Shown: positions 9,001 to 16,907 of the stretch, in pieces | Layout: each line of letters begins with the position of its first letter | How positions within the stretch are numbered: position 1 is the first letter of the stretch | Source: Pseudomonadales bacterium | Lineage (GTDB): Bacteria > Pseudomonadota > Gammaproteobacteria > Pseudomonadales > Pseudohongiellaceae | Assembly (NCBI GenBank): GCA_028281635.1 | Contig: JANQJM010000141.1 | Span: 1-64,000, forward strand | Length of the DNA stretch: 64,000 nt | Direction of reading: 5' to 3' | Translations under genes and position numbers: made by a program | The notes under the pieces: model-generated | What the model was told of the DNA's origin: nothing | The model's input: the letters and a program-made list of their open reading frames with translations, nothing else | The model's database searches: none

Positions 9001-11127
9001 TCATGAACATCGCCGAAAGACAAATAGCACCGGAGGTTTGGCCAGGCATTCTTCCCGCCTGCTGTGATAAACCTGTTCCAGCTGCGCCAGCTTGGTCAGC
9101 GAGTCATAGACATCCGGTTGCTCCATTGCGATCACCAGAATATTGTTCTTGAGGCTTTCAAACCTCGATCTATTTCTAGCCTTCAGCGTAGCGATTGGTG
9201 TAATTCCCTGTAAGTTCATGGATTGACCTCCATAGACTGCTCTAACCATACCAGCACCGTTGATAACGGCCTGAGCATCTGCTGCGACAACATCCTCGAA
9301 GAATTGTGGCCAGCAACGGTACGCACGAAGCAGATCTTCATAAAGCTCTTTCTTTCTGCAATGAACTTGAAATTCCTTAACCTGATTGTGTTCGTTGTAT
9401 GTCAAGTAAAGCATCCTTTTAGTTCGCCGGATTTCAGAGCGAAGTGAGTACAATGAACGTCTTGCGGTTACCGTAATTTCTTCAACGGTAGTGGGCGCAC
9501 TGATTGTCAATTCTCCAGTTTCATCGATGTTCAGTCTTAACTGGCGAGACTTCCCCGGTTCAGCCGATTCTGCAGGGATCGGTAGTTGATTCGAGGTTTC
9601 GGATTCAGCGCTTAACTGGTGAGGGCCAGAAGGAAAATACTCCTGGCCTGTCTCTGGTGCCTGTTGCTTTATCTCCCGCACCAACTGAATCGGTTCCAAG
9701 TCGGCAGCCAATACTCGCCCGGAGGAATCACGTGGCGATATCTGTATTTGTAAGGGTTCCACTCCTGTCGCGAATCTATTCGATCGCTGGTATTCAGAAA
9801 TTGGTTTGATTGTCGGTTCTGCTCGGACTATGTCTATGAACGCTGATTGTTCCTCACTGACTTCCGGCACACCCGAGCCAGAAAGTTCTACTACATTAGG
9901 TTCTGCAGCACTGGAGAAAGTTGGGTTTACTTCCAAATGCAACTTCTGTTCTTCAGTTACTATGGATTCAGCGATAGCCTGTGATGGGAAGGGGTACTGT
10001 GGCCAAACTGGTGCCCATGCCGAAGGTAGCACCAGCATCAAACACAGCATCAGCAAACAGAATCTTGCATAGGTGCCAGTAGAGTGATCGAGATTAGAAT
10101 CGAGAAGAATACGCACCCTGGCCTTAAGGTCAGTAGACTGCAGCCAGGCCAGTGAATGTAAATTTAGTGAGTTGTGTCGCAGTGACTTCGAAAGTTCTAC
10201 CAGATTGGTGGCATAACTTCCTGCGAGTTCGGCCCTGTTTTGGCTGTCATAGTTTACTACCCAGTCGTCGCAGGCCAGTTCTCTTTCAAAGCTGATTTTA
10301 CGATTGATGTAGCGAACCGCAGGATGCCAATAAAGGAATATTGATGCCACAGCCTGGATTAGTACGATAATCGTATCACGTCTTTTTATGTGCGCCAGCT
10401 CATGCAGTAAAACTTGGTCAAGAAGAACATTCGAGACGTCAGGCCGTGTCATGTGACTCGGCATTAAAATCGTAGGATGAAAGATCCCTGTAGCAAGTGG
10501 GTTTCTGACCTGACTGCTATGCTTGAGCCTTGGGGCTCTATTTAACCTGATATACGTTCCAAGTTTTGTCAGCCGAGAGTAAAGCTCACCGCTCACAGGT
10601 TCAGATGAGGCAACAAGTCTCCTTAGGTCCTGGTAAGACTGAATCGTCGTTATGATTCTGAATATTGCCCCTGTTAGCAGCAGGAGCGAGAGTGAGATGC
10701 CTATCCAGGAGAGGGCCTTGGAATTCGAGAAGAACTCCAGAGAGATTCGCCAGAGTGGGGCTTGCCATTGAGTTGATGGCGGATTTGCTTCTCCAGCACT
10801 AATTGGGTCTGACTGATCTGCAGCGAGAGGTCCGAGTCGTTCAGCATTGTCGATAGATCGTACTGGTGGGGAAATTATTTCTGTTAGAAACTCGTTGGAG
10901 TTGGATTCCAACTTCGCATTTAAAATATTTGCCTGAAAGTGTGGCGTTATAAAACTCTGTAGAGGTAAGAACAGGAGTAATACCAGAACGCTAAACCAGA
11001 CATTGTGCCTGGTGGTTGCATTAGCAGTGATTAAACACAGCAATCCTCTGGTCAGGATCACAATTAACATTCCCAATACCAGATAGTTTGCTATCAGTAA
11101 CGAAAAGAATTGAAACTTTTCCAGCAA
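9001..11127 (-). CDS. M56 (BlaR1/MecR1-like) membrane metallopeptidase with novel C-terminal domain
   Basis: A 708-residue inner-membrane protein. It has helices near residues 5-33, 42-60, 138-162 and 252-272, the zinc motif HELAH (242-246), the downstream ERELACDD motif that supplies the third ligand, and a last helix at ~355-372. The C-terminal half is extracytoplasmic. In BlaR1 this region is a penicillin-binding domain; here it is a disordered linker followed by a domain (549-708) starting EEITVTARRS, shared with the gene at 8196. By family analogy the peptidase cleaves the BlaI-type repressor encoded just upstream when a signal arrives. The TTG start is supported by GGAG seven bases upstream. 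Confidence 0.85.
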   Translation of the reverse strand: MLEKFQFFSLLIANYLVLGMLIVILTRGLLCLITANATTRHNVWFSVLVLLLFLPLQSFITPHFQANILNAKLESNSNEFLTEIISPPVRSIDNAERLGPLAADQSDPISAGEANPPSTQWQAPLWRISLEFFSNSKALSWIGISLSLLLLTGAIFRIITTIQSYQDLRRLVASSEPVSGELYSRLTKLGTYIRLNRAPRLKHSSQVRNPLATGIFHPTILMPSHMTRPDVSNVLLDQVLLHELAHIKRRDTIIVLIQAVASIFLYWHPAVRYINRKISFERELACDDWVVNYDSQNRAELAGSYATNLVELSKSLRHNSLNLHSLAWLQSTDLKARVRILLDSNLDHSTGTYARFCLLMLCLMLVLPSAWAPVWPQYPFPSQAIAESIVTEEQKLHLEVNPTFSSAAEPNVVELSGSGVPEVSEEQSAFIDIVRAEPTIKPISEYQRSNRFATGVEPLQIQISPRDSSGRVLAADLEPIQLVREIKQQAPETGQEYFPSGPHQLSAESETSNQLPIPAESAEPGKSRQLRLNIDETGELTISAPTTVEEITVTARRSLYSLRSEIRRTKRMLYLTYNEHNQVKEFQVHCRKKELYEDLLRAYRCWPQFFEDVVAADAQAVINGAGMVRAVYGGQSMNLQGITPIATLKARNRSRFESLKNNILVIAMEQPDVYDSLTKLAQLEQVYHSRREECLAKPPVLFVFRRCS

Positions 11128-11134
11128 CTGATTT

Positions 11135-11138
11135 CTCC
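11135..11138 (-). promoter_or_regulatory. Ribosome binding site fixing the TTG start of the M56 gene
   Basis: GGAG on the minus strand lies seven bases before the TTG at 11127 and inside the end of the blaI-like gene. There is no better ATG nearby, so the TTG start is the likely one. Confidence 0.6.
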
Positions 11139-11141
11139 AGC

Positions 11142-11522
11142 TTATGTTTTGCTTTTGTTAATCAAATCCCTAATTTGCGCTATTTCCGAGGCATCCAGTG
11201 CCTCGTCTTCGAGAAGATTCACAACCAATGACTGGGGTGAGCCATGGAAAAAATTGGACAGCAATTGGTTTATTGCTGCAGTTCTTGCTTTGTTTCGCTC
11301 AACAAGCGGTTTATAAACGTAGGTTCGGCCAGATACGAAATGCTCAACGTAGCCTTTGGATTCCAGAACTCTTAGCATCGTTTGTACGGTCTTGTATGTC
11401 GCAGATTGACTCTTTTTCAGAACCTCGGTCACATCTCTTACGGACGCCTCTTCGAGTTCCCAAATCACGTCCATAATCTTCAGTTCACCATCCGTGAGAA
11501 TTTTTGATGCCTTTCTTGCCAA
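11142..11522 (-). CDS. blaI: BlaI/MecI/CopY-family transcriptional repressor
   Basis: A 126-residue winged-helix protein with the family pattern LTDGELKIMDVIWELEEASV, then TYKTVQTMLRVLESKGYV (recognition helix and wing) and a C-terminal dimerisation part. BlaI-type repressors bind as dimers to their own promoter and are inactivated by proteolysis triggered by the partner M56 protein, which here follows after 14 bases. The start is TTG with GGAG five bases upstream (11528-11531). Whether it controls only this pair or also the TonB operon downstream cannot be seen. Confidence 0.9.
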   Translation of the reverse strand: MARKASKILTDGELKIMDVIWELEEASVRDVTEVLKKSQSATYKTVQTMLRVLESKGYVEHFVSGRTYVYKPLVERNKARTAAINQLLSNFFHGSPQSLVVNLLEDEALDASEIAQIRDLINKSKT

Positions 11523-11524
11523 AT

Positions 11525-11576
11525 CTACTCCGAAGTCGTTATTCTTTAAGACATAGATCAGAGTAGCTTCTGTACA
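11525..11576. promoter_or_regulatory. Candidate operator of the blaI-like gene
   Basis: Just upstream of the repressor start there is an inverted repeat, CTACTCCG (11525-11532) and CAGAGTAG (11559-11566), matching at seven of eight positions, followed by the palindrome TGTACA (11571-11576). BlaI-type repressors usually act on inverted repeats at their own promoter, so this is a reasonable place for the site. The match to the known TACA..TGTA operator core is only partial. Confidence 0.25.
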
Positions 11577-11741
11577 TCACTGTGTCAATCAAAGCGATGC
11601 AGACAACAAACCCTGAATTAAAAACGTTAGAGATTGGTCAAGAGATAAGCCACCGAGATTTTTACACTACTGTCGGTGCCGGTGGCATACAGTGAGAGGC
11701 GGGGAGAGATTTGTGTTTCTCTGGTGTTGGCTTTTTGGCAA

Positions 11742-11762
11742 AGGCAGCCCTTCGGGTGAGCC
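11742..11762 (-). terminator. Weak hairpin downstream of the membrane-protein gene
   Basis: On the minus strand AGGCTCACCC-GAA-GGGCTGCCT forms a short stem (AGGC with GCCT, CCC with GGG) interrupted by a small internal loop, followed by TTTGCC rather than a proper U-tract. It could slow or end transcription, but the signal is poor. Confidence 0.25.
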
Positions 11763-11829
11763 TCAGAGATTAGTACTTTTTCCGGATAGCTTAACAGTTC
11801 TTACTCTGCGCGATTTTCAAACTTGAACA

Positions 11830-12801
11830 CTAATTGTCCTTCGCATCGATGTGGGATTTGCGCATCTTGCGCAACTTTTGCATCTGACTTTCGATTTTGT
11901 TCATCTTCTCACTGAGTTCGCGCTTGGCAGCGATGATTTCATCGTCTTCCCCTACTTCGAACTCTTTGTAGGATGAATACAGTTTCGATTGCTCTTCTTT
12001 TAGTTTTCCAGCGCGATAAGTTTTGTACTGACTTACCTGTCGACGCACTGCGAGACCAGGAACCAGCACTATTGACACTGCAAGAATGTATGGAAACGTC
12101 AGCCAAAACAAATACAAAAGCTGAACATAGCTTTTGTACATAAAACTCCAACGCACATTGGCCAAAAAAATCGAAACCAGAATACCCACCGCCCCTATTA
12201 ATAGAGCGAAAAACCAAAGCGAATCACCCAGGGTGCCAATGCCACCAGATCCATCTGGGTCTTCGGGATCAAGCGAGTGCTGTAAACTCGGTGCGAAACT
12301 CAGAACCAGCTTTATCACCGCTGCAATGGAAAGTAGGCCAATTCCCGCCAAAAAACCGGATAGAAAGAAACCGATATAGAACAAGGTCAGTGCTGCAACC
12401 GACTCATGAATAACAGCTGGAACCCCCAGCAGATGGCCGATGCCAGTATTTAAGGTTGCGAAGCTAAGACCTGCCATGATGAACCGGCTGTCGCTAAGCC
12501 AGTTGTCCACAATCTCTTGCGTGAGCTTTGTTTGGCCTTCAAATTTATCGATGGTAGCCAGGCTTTTGCGGAAGGCCATAGTGGCCGCATACAGCGCCAT
12601 GATGCAAGTAGACATGATGGCGCCCAGAACCCAGAGTGATTGTTCGAAGAAGGCCACTTTGTTGGGAATAGCCATGAATAAGGCAAGGATATAGATCAAG
12701 CCGACACTGAGAGACAGGCTCACCTTGGCAGTCATGCTCAGCATATTGCCATCACGGTAAGGGTCGTAGAACGGATAGAACTCTGTATGTTGACGGTCCA
12801 T
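11830..12801 (-). CDS. Uncharacterised polytopic membrane protein
   Basis: A 323-residue protein I do not recognise. It has about six hydrophobic segments (roughly residues 24-46, 54-76, 118-145, 148-170, 193-215, 224-250) and a charged C-terminal tail (from ~255) rich in Lys/Glu with helical heptads, probably a cytoplasmic coiled coil. A long acidic loop (HSLDPEDPDGSGG) separates helices four and five. It is 166 bases downstream of the export operon and may or may not belong with it; a transport or scaffold role would be guesswork. Confidence 0.7.
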   Translation of the reverse strand: MDRQHTEFYPFYDPYRDGNMLSMTAKVSLSLSVGLIYILALFMAIPNKVAFFEQSLWVLGAIMSTCIMALYAATMAFRKSLATIDKFEGQTKLTQEIVDNWLSDSRFIMAGLSFATLNTGIGHLLGVPAVIHESVAALTLFYIGFFLSGFLAGIGLLSIAAVIKLVLSFAPSLQHSLDPEDPDGSGGIGTLGDSLWFFALLIGAVGILVSIFLANVRWSFMYKSYVQLLYLFWLTFPYILAVSIVLVPGLAVRRQVSQYKTYRAGKLKEEQSKLYSSYKEFEVGEDDEIIAAKRELSEKMNKIESQMQKLRKMRKSHIDAKDN

Positions 12802-12934
12802 GGTTGTTCTTATTTCTTTCGATTTCGGACGCTATATTGGTCGATACACGCAGCTATAACAATTGCGCTACGGTAATTCACCCGGACTTATTCTAGTAAG
12901 TGGCGCCAACCTTTTTCAATGCCCCCAATTATAT

Positions 12935-12967
12935 GACCGAGGAGCGAAAAATTCCGTTCCTCAGGTC
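12935..12967. repeat. Bulged inverted repeat abutting the RAYT-like gene stop
   Basis: GACC-GAGGAGCG (12935-12946), an eight-base loop and CGTTCCTC-A-GGTC (12955-12967) form a 12-bp stem with one G-T pair and one bulged A. It directly follows the stop codon of the RAYT-like gene (12968) with no base between. No T-run follows on either strand, so it is not a standard terminator. Bulged hairpins next to RAYT genes are typical of REP elements, but no GTAG/GGAG tetranucleotide precedes it. Confidence 0.5.
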
Positions 12968-13585
12968 TCAGTTTTCCAGGTTATCGGTCATTGCGACTGC
13001 TTCTTCTGCTGCGGTTGGGTGCCACGGAGTTAATGGGAATGGCAGTTGGGAACTTATAAGGCTATGGTATTTCTGGTGTGGATTGATTGTATTCCTTAGA
13101 AAGAAGTCAAATTCTGGATGATTTGTAAGAAAAGAAGAACGGATGCCGAAGCCATTACTACTATAACTTGACCATCTATACATCGCCGCGTGGTTCACTA
13201 GACCTTCAATCAATGGTTGCTGTTCGATTGCGATCTGACTTTGAAGAACCTCGCCTTCGGTTGTAAGGGGCTTACTCTTTCTATTCTTACCAAGACAATC
13301 TGAAGCCCGTGTAAATCGATCACCATAGTACTCACGATACTGACACATTACCGTATCCAGTAAACGATTAATTCCGGTAGGAGTCCCGGGCGTAACAAGT
13401 AAAAGCACTCGATTTGGTAACACACAGTAGGCATGCAGACAGACCTTGAATGTCTTGAGGCTATTAAGCAGCCGACATATGTAGTATTGGCTGCAGGCGT
13501 CATCATAGAAGCAACCTGCAATGGTCTTCTCTTGTTGTGTTAAAAAATGCGTTATCCCCGGTTGATGATATCTAAGAACACGCAT
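12968..13585 (-). CDS. RAYT-like (REP-associated, IS200-type Y1 fold) protein with substituted catalytic residues
   Basis: A 205-residue protein with the pattern of the small RAYT transposases: QPGITHFLTQQ, CFYDDACSQYYI, HAYCVLPNRVLLLVTP, REYYGDRF and MYRWSSYSSN. In active members the HUH motif reads MPNHVHLLV; here the two His positions are Arg59 and Leu61. The catalytic Tyr region (YxYIxLNPVRAG) reads SQIAIEQQPLIEG, so the tyrosine is also gone. It cannot be expected to nick DNA. The gene starts four bases after the ABC exporter stop, so it is translated as the last gene of the export operon, which suggests a retained non-transposase role such as nucleic-acid or protein binding. Confidence 0.8.
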   Translation of the reverse strand: MRVLRYHQPGITHFLTQQEKTIAGCFYDDACSQYYICRLLNSLKTFKVCLHAYCVLPNRVLLLVTPGTPTGINRLLDTVMCQYREYYGDRFTRASDCLGKNRKSKPLTTEGEVLQSQIAIEQQPLIEGLVNHAAMYRWSSYSSNGFGIRSSFLTNHPEFDFFLRNTINPHQKYHSLISSQLPFPLTPWHPTAAEEAVAMTDNLEN

Positions 13586-13589
13586 TTAA

Positions 13590-15659
13590 CTAACCCAGCC
13601 TCAATTCATTGTCTGCATGAGCCACTAGCTCTGGATCGTGCGTAACCAACACAATTGTCATGCCCTCGCTTTTTAATTCTTGCAGCAGGGAGATTGCAGC
13701 CTCCCTGTTCAAATGAGAGAGGGCTTCATCCAACAATAATAGTTTGGGAGACCGGTAGAGGGCACGTGCTAACAGGACACGTTGTATCTGGCCAGCAGAC
13801 AAGATGCTTCCTAGCTCCCCTATCTCTGTGCAAAATCCAAGCGGCAAGTTTTCCACCATGCCACTGATTTCCAAACGATCGCAGACTTCAACGAGCCTGG
13901 TCTGGTTACCTGCATCTCTCCCCAGGTTAATGTTGTAAGCAAGGTCCCCAGCTAACAGATCATCCCCATGCAACACTGCACTTACTTGGGCTCGCAGTTC
14001 AGTTTTTCCGATACTAGCTAGATCTCGCCCTCCAATACTTATAGTGCCGGTGTATATCGGGTCCAGCCGAAGTATTAGTTTTAATAGAGAAGTTTTGCCA
14101 CATCCAGATCTCCCTGTAAGGGCCGTAGTTTCTCCTTCAGTGAACGTAAAACTAATGTCGTTGAGAAGGTTTTCAGCCAGCCCATGATAGCTCAATGACA
14201 GGTTTCGAAGCACAACATCACCTGATAGTGACTGACCAATGAGTGAAGGTCTGGAGGATAGTTTCTCACCTGAAGTCAAAAGGATGTCAGAAACTCGCTC
14301 AAGTTCGAGGTTTACAAGTCGTATCTCACTCAATTTGGGAAGCATCGCAAGCACTGAATTGGAAAAGTGCTGCTTAAGAAAGACAAAACTCATGAGCTGC
14401 CCCAATGTCATTCCTCCGCTGATAACACCTGAAGCCCCCAGGTACACCACACAAATGTTTTCTATGCCTAGCAGCAGGGCCTGTACAGAATTCAGACTCG
14501 CTTGAAATGAGTCTAGTTTGTATCCAGTGTTTAATTGTGACGCATAGGTCGATTCCCAATCTGATAGCCTGTCTAATTCGATTCCATTGACCTTCGTAGT
14601 CCTGATTGTTCGTATATTCTCCATGAACCGGGTCTGCTGCTTTGCGCCGGTAGTTAGCGCAAGCTTCCTCAAACCACCCTCATGAGGTAGTGCTAACACG
14701 CGCAACAGTGCAACTACTGCGACTGCACTCAATACTATCGTTGCCAGAGTAGGACTATATACAAACAACAGTACAAGCGTGATCACAGAGAACAAGCCAT
14801 CGACGACGACCGTGATCATTTCTTGTGTAACCAGCTTGCGAATAGTCTCCAGAGAACCAAATCGGGAAACAATATCCCCAATTTCTCTACGACTGTAAAA
14901 ATCCAGAGGTAAGGAAAGTAGGTGATATGCGGAGTTTCCAACGAGTTGAAAGCCAATTCGATTGCCAAATTGCAACAGGAATAGACTGCGCAGCTGAGTC
15001 AATGCAACCTTCATCACAGTCAGCACTACGAATAGTAATGCAAGCATAAGGATAAAATCTGAATCACCCTTACTTAACCCCTGATCGATCACTAGTTGCA
15101 AATACAATGGATTGAGCAGCGCTAAAAATTGCAGCACGAGAGTCATAATGAAAACTTGCAGAGCACTAGTCAGGGAGAGATCAACACCGTTAAATAACTG
15201 CGAGATTCTGATATTTGGAACCTTGGGGGCCTCTTGAAAATCGGCTGTGGGAGAGAATTCAATACCGATTCCGGTAAGATGAAACGGGAGTTCTTTAAGG
15301 CTGTAGGATCGAGGCCCGGATGCAGGGTCGTGAATCTTTGCCCCTCGCCTACCCAACTTCTTCAAGACCACAAAATGGTCCATATCCCAATGCAGGATCG
15401 CAGGTAGCTTCAATTGTTCAAGATCTTCCATCTCAAACTTGATTGCACGACCTCGTAGGTTTAATTGACTCCCCAGAGTTAACAGTTCTTTAGCGGAACT
15501 TCCCAGTGCCGCAGGGCCGAACTGGTTTCGCAAGCCATGTAGATCAACATGATTTCCGAAGTAGCTCGAAACCATCGCAAGACAAGCAAGGCCGCATTCA
15601 CTGTTCTCTGCCTGATACACCATTGGCAAAGAACGCATCCCCATCACCCAACCGCTCAA
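13590..15659 (-). CDS. Peptidase C39-containing ABC exporter (bacteriocin/microcin type)
   Basis: A 689-residue protein with three parts. The N-terminal C39 cysteine peptidase has QAENSECGLACL (Gln16, Cys22), DHFVVL (His95) and HDPASG (Asp111). The six-helix transporter domain spans ~160-450. The ATPase has GRSGCGKTS, a signature LSAGQIQ and LLLLDEA, then VTHD. Such exporters cut double-glycine leaders and move the peptide through a membrane-fusion protein and TolC. The frame opens with a TTG that overlaps the HlyD gene stop (TTGA); ATGs at 15644 and 15638 are alternatives and leave the peptidase intact. No obvious substrate gene lies nearby. Confidence 0.93.
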   Translation of the reverse strand: MSGWVMGMRSLPMVYQAENSECGLACLAMVSSYFGNHVDLHGLRNQFGPAALGSSAKELLTLGSQLNLRGRAIKFEMEDLEQLKLPAILHWDMDHFVVLKKLGRRGAKIHDPASGPRSYSLKELPFHLTGIGIEFSPTADFQEAPKVPNIRISQLFNGVDLSLTSALQVFIMTLVLQFLALLNPLYLQLVIDQGLSKGDSDFILMLALLFVVLTVMKVALTQLRSLFLLQFGNRIGFQLVGNSAYHLLSLPLDFYSRREIGDIVSRFGSLETIRKLVTQEMITVVVDGLFSVITLVLLFVYSPTLATIVLSAVAVVALLRVLALPHEGGLRKLALTTGAKQQTRFMENIRTIRTTKVNGIELDRLSDWESTYASQLNTGYKLDSFQASLNSVQALLLGIENICVVYLGASGVISGGMTLGQLMSFVFLKQHFSNSVLAMLPKLSEIRLVNLELERVSDILLTSGEKLSSRPSLIGQSLSGDVVLRNLSLSYHGLAENLLNDISFTFTEGETTALTGRSGCGKTSLLKLILRLDPIYTGTISIGGRDLASIGKTELRAQVSAVLHGDDLLAGDLAYNINLGRDAGNQTRLVEVCDRLEISGMVENLPLGFCTEIGELGSILSAGQIQRVLLARALYRSPKLLLLDEALSHLNREAAISLLQELKSEGMTIVLVTHDPELVAHADNELRLG

Positions 15660-16900
15660 GAGATTTTTCCCCGCAGGCTGCGCAATGGTTTGAAGATAAA
15701 CTCAATCAGAGACATCTCAGCAGTTATGAAATCAGCCCCCAGCAGCAGGCCGGATTGCAACGGGAATACGTCGGAGCCTTCTACAAAGTGCTGCTCCGGA
15801 ATAGCAAGTACAGGAAAAAGAGGCTCCGGTGAGCTCGAGATCGGAATTCGGTGTTCTCGTGGATCCAAAGGGGATCGTCCGATACTGTCAATTTTTGCGG
15901 CGTACCGTCCGTAACTCTGAAAGTCGAACGCGTCATAGCGCAACATCAATTCCTGACCAGGTGCAAGTTTAGCGACGACGGTTGACGGTACGTAAATCTC
16001 CGCCAACAGAGTCCGGCTGTCCGGCTTTAAATAAATTAAGGGTTGTCCAGCTGAAACCGATTCACCTTCAACTACAGCAATTGTGGAAACAATACCGTCT
16101 CGTAAAGCAAGAACTGTCAATTGTTCCTGATGCTCATTCAAGGACAATTGATGCAACAGATCAATTTCAGACGCTCGAATTTTTGAGAGACTAATGCCGT
16201 ATTCATATTCTGTTGTGGCGAGCCGGTTTTCCAGCCGAACAATTTCCGACTGCGATTGTTGTTGCTTTTGCCTGGCGCTCTGTATAAGCCGTACCAGACT
16301 CAGGCGTTCAAATTGTTGTTCACGAAACTGAGCTTCTGGTATAGAGCCGCTGAGCATAAGTGTATGTTGTTTCTGAAGTAACGAATCACTAATGACCAGT
16401 TGTTCTTCCAGAGTATCTATACCCATCAGAGTAAATGTTAGCTGCTTACGGAGCTGCTCAATTTCTTTGTCCACACTAACCACGAACTGCTGATGAGATT
16501 CTCGTAAGAGATCGCGTTCTTTACCGAGGTTTTGAATTTTTAATCGGATGAATTTTTCTTGTTGAGAGTTTAGTGATTTCCCATCGACACCGAAAAGTCG
16601 TCGAGAAAGTGTTACCACCACCTCACCAGCGTTAACTTTGTCGCCAATTGAAAAATTCAGCTCTTCAACCAAGGCCTTTTCGGGGGCAACAAGTTGTTGC
16701 TCAACTTCACGTGCAATCAACCGTCCCCGGGCAGATTGCGTCTCCCGATAGTTCAGAGAGCTCATCAATACAACCAGAATTACTATTAAACTGCACAGCA
16801 ACCAAATAAGTGGGAGATAGGCAGAAGACTTCTGCAACATGGCCTGTGCGCGTTTTCGATGCATTCGGTAGTTAACAGCTTCAGAGCGAAACAAATCCAT
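15656..16900 (-). CDS. HlyD/CvaA-type membrane fusion protein
   Basis: A 414-residue protein starting MDLFRSEAVNYRMHRK, a common start of bacteriocin-type fusion proteins. It has one membrane helix (residues ~27-47), a first half of a biotinyl-lipoyl-like domain (EVEQQLVAPEKALVEEL), a long coiled coil (~100-235), the second half (LALRDGIVSTIAVVEGESV) and a beta-barrel end. It links the ABC exporter to an outer-membrane channel such as TolC, which is not in this window. The ATG at 16900 lies eight bases after the acyltransferase gene stop; the longer open frame overlaps that gene and is not needed. Confidence 0.92.
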   Translation of the reverse strand: MDLFRSEAVNYRMHRKRAQAMLQKSSAYLPLIWLLCSLIVILVVLMSSLNYRETQSARGRLIAREVEQQLVAPEKALVEELNFSIGDKVNAGEVVVTLSRRLFGVDGKSLNSQQEKFIRLKIQNLGKERDLLRESHQQFVVSVDKEIEQLRKQLTFTLMGIDTLEEQLVISDSLLQKQHTLMLSGSIPEAQFREQQFERLSLVRLIQSARQKQQQSQSEIVRLENRLATTEYEYGISLSKIRASEIDLLHQLSLNEHQEQLTVLALRDGIVSTIAVVEGESVSAGQPLIYLKPDSRTLLAEIYVPSTVVAKLAPGQELMLRYDAFDFQSYGRYAAKIDSIGRSPLDPREHRIPISSSPEPLFPVLAIPEQHFVEGSDVFPLQSGLLLGADFITAEMSLIEFIFKPLRSLRGKIS

Positions 16901-16907
16901 GGGTCGA

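Larger units (their letters stand above)
11523..11829. other. Intergenic region between the membrane-protein gene and blaI
   Basis: A 307-base stretch without a convincing gene. It should hold the promoter and operator of the blaI-M56 genes near 11525-11600 and the 3' end signals of the membrane-protein gene at 11830. A weak hairpin lies at 11742-11762. Nothing else is recognised. Confidence 0.6.
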
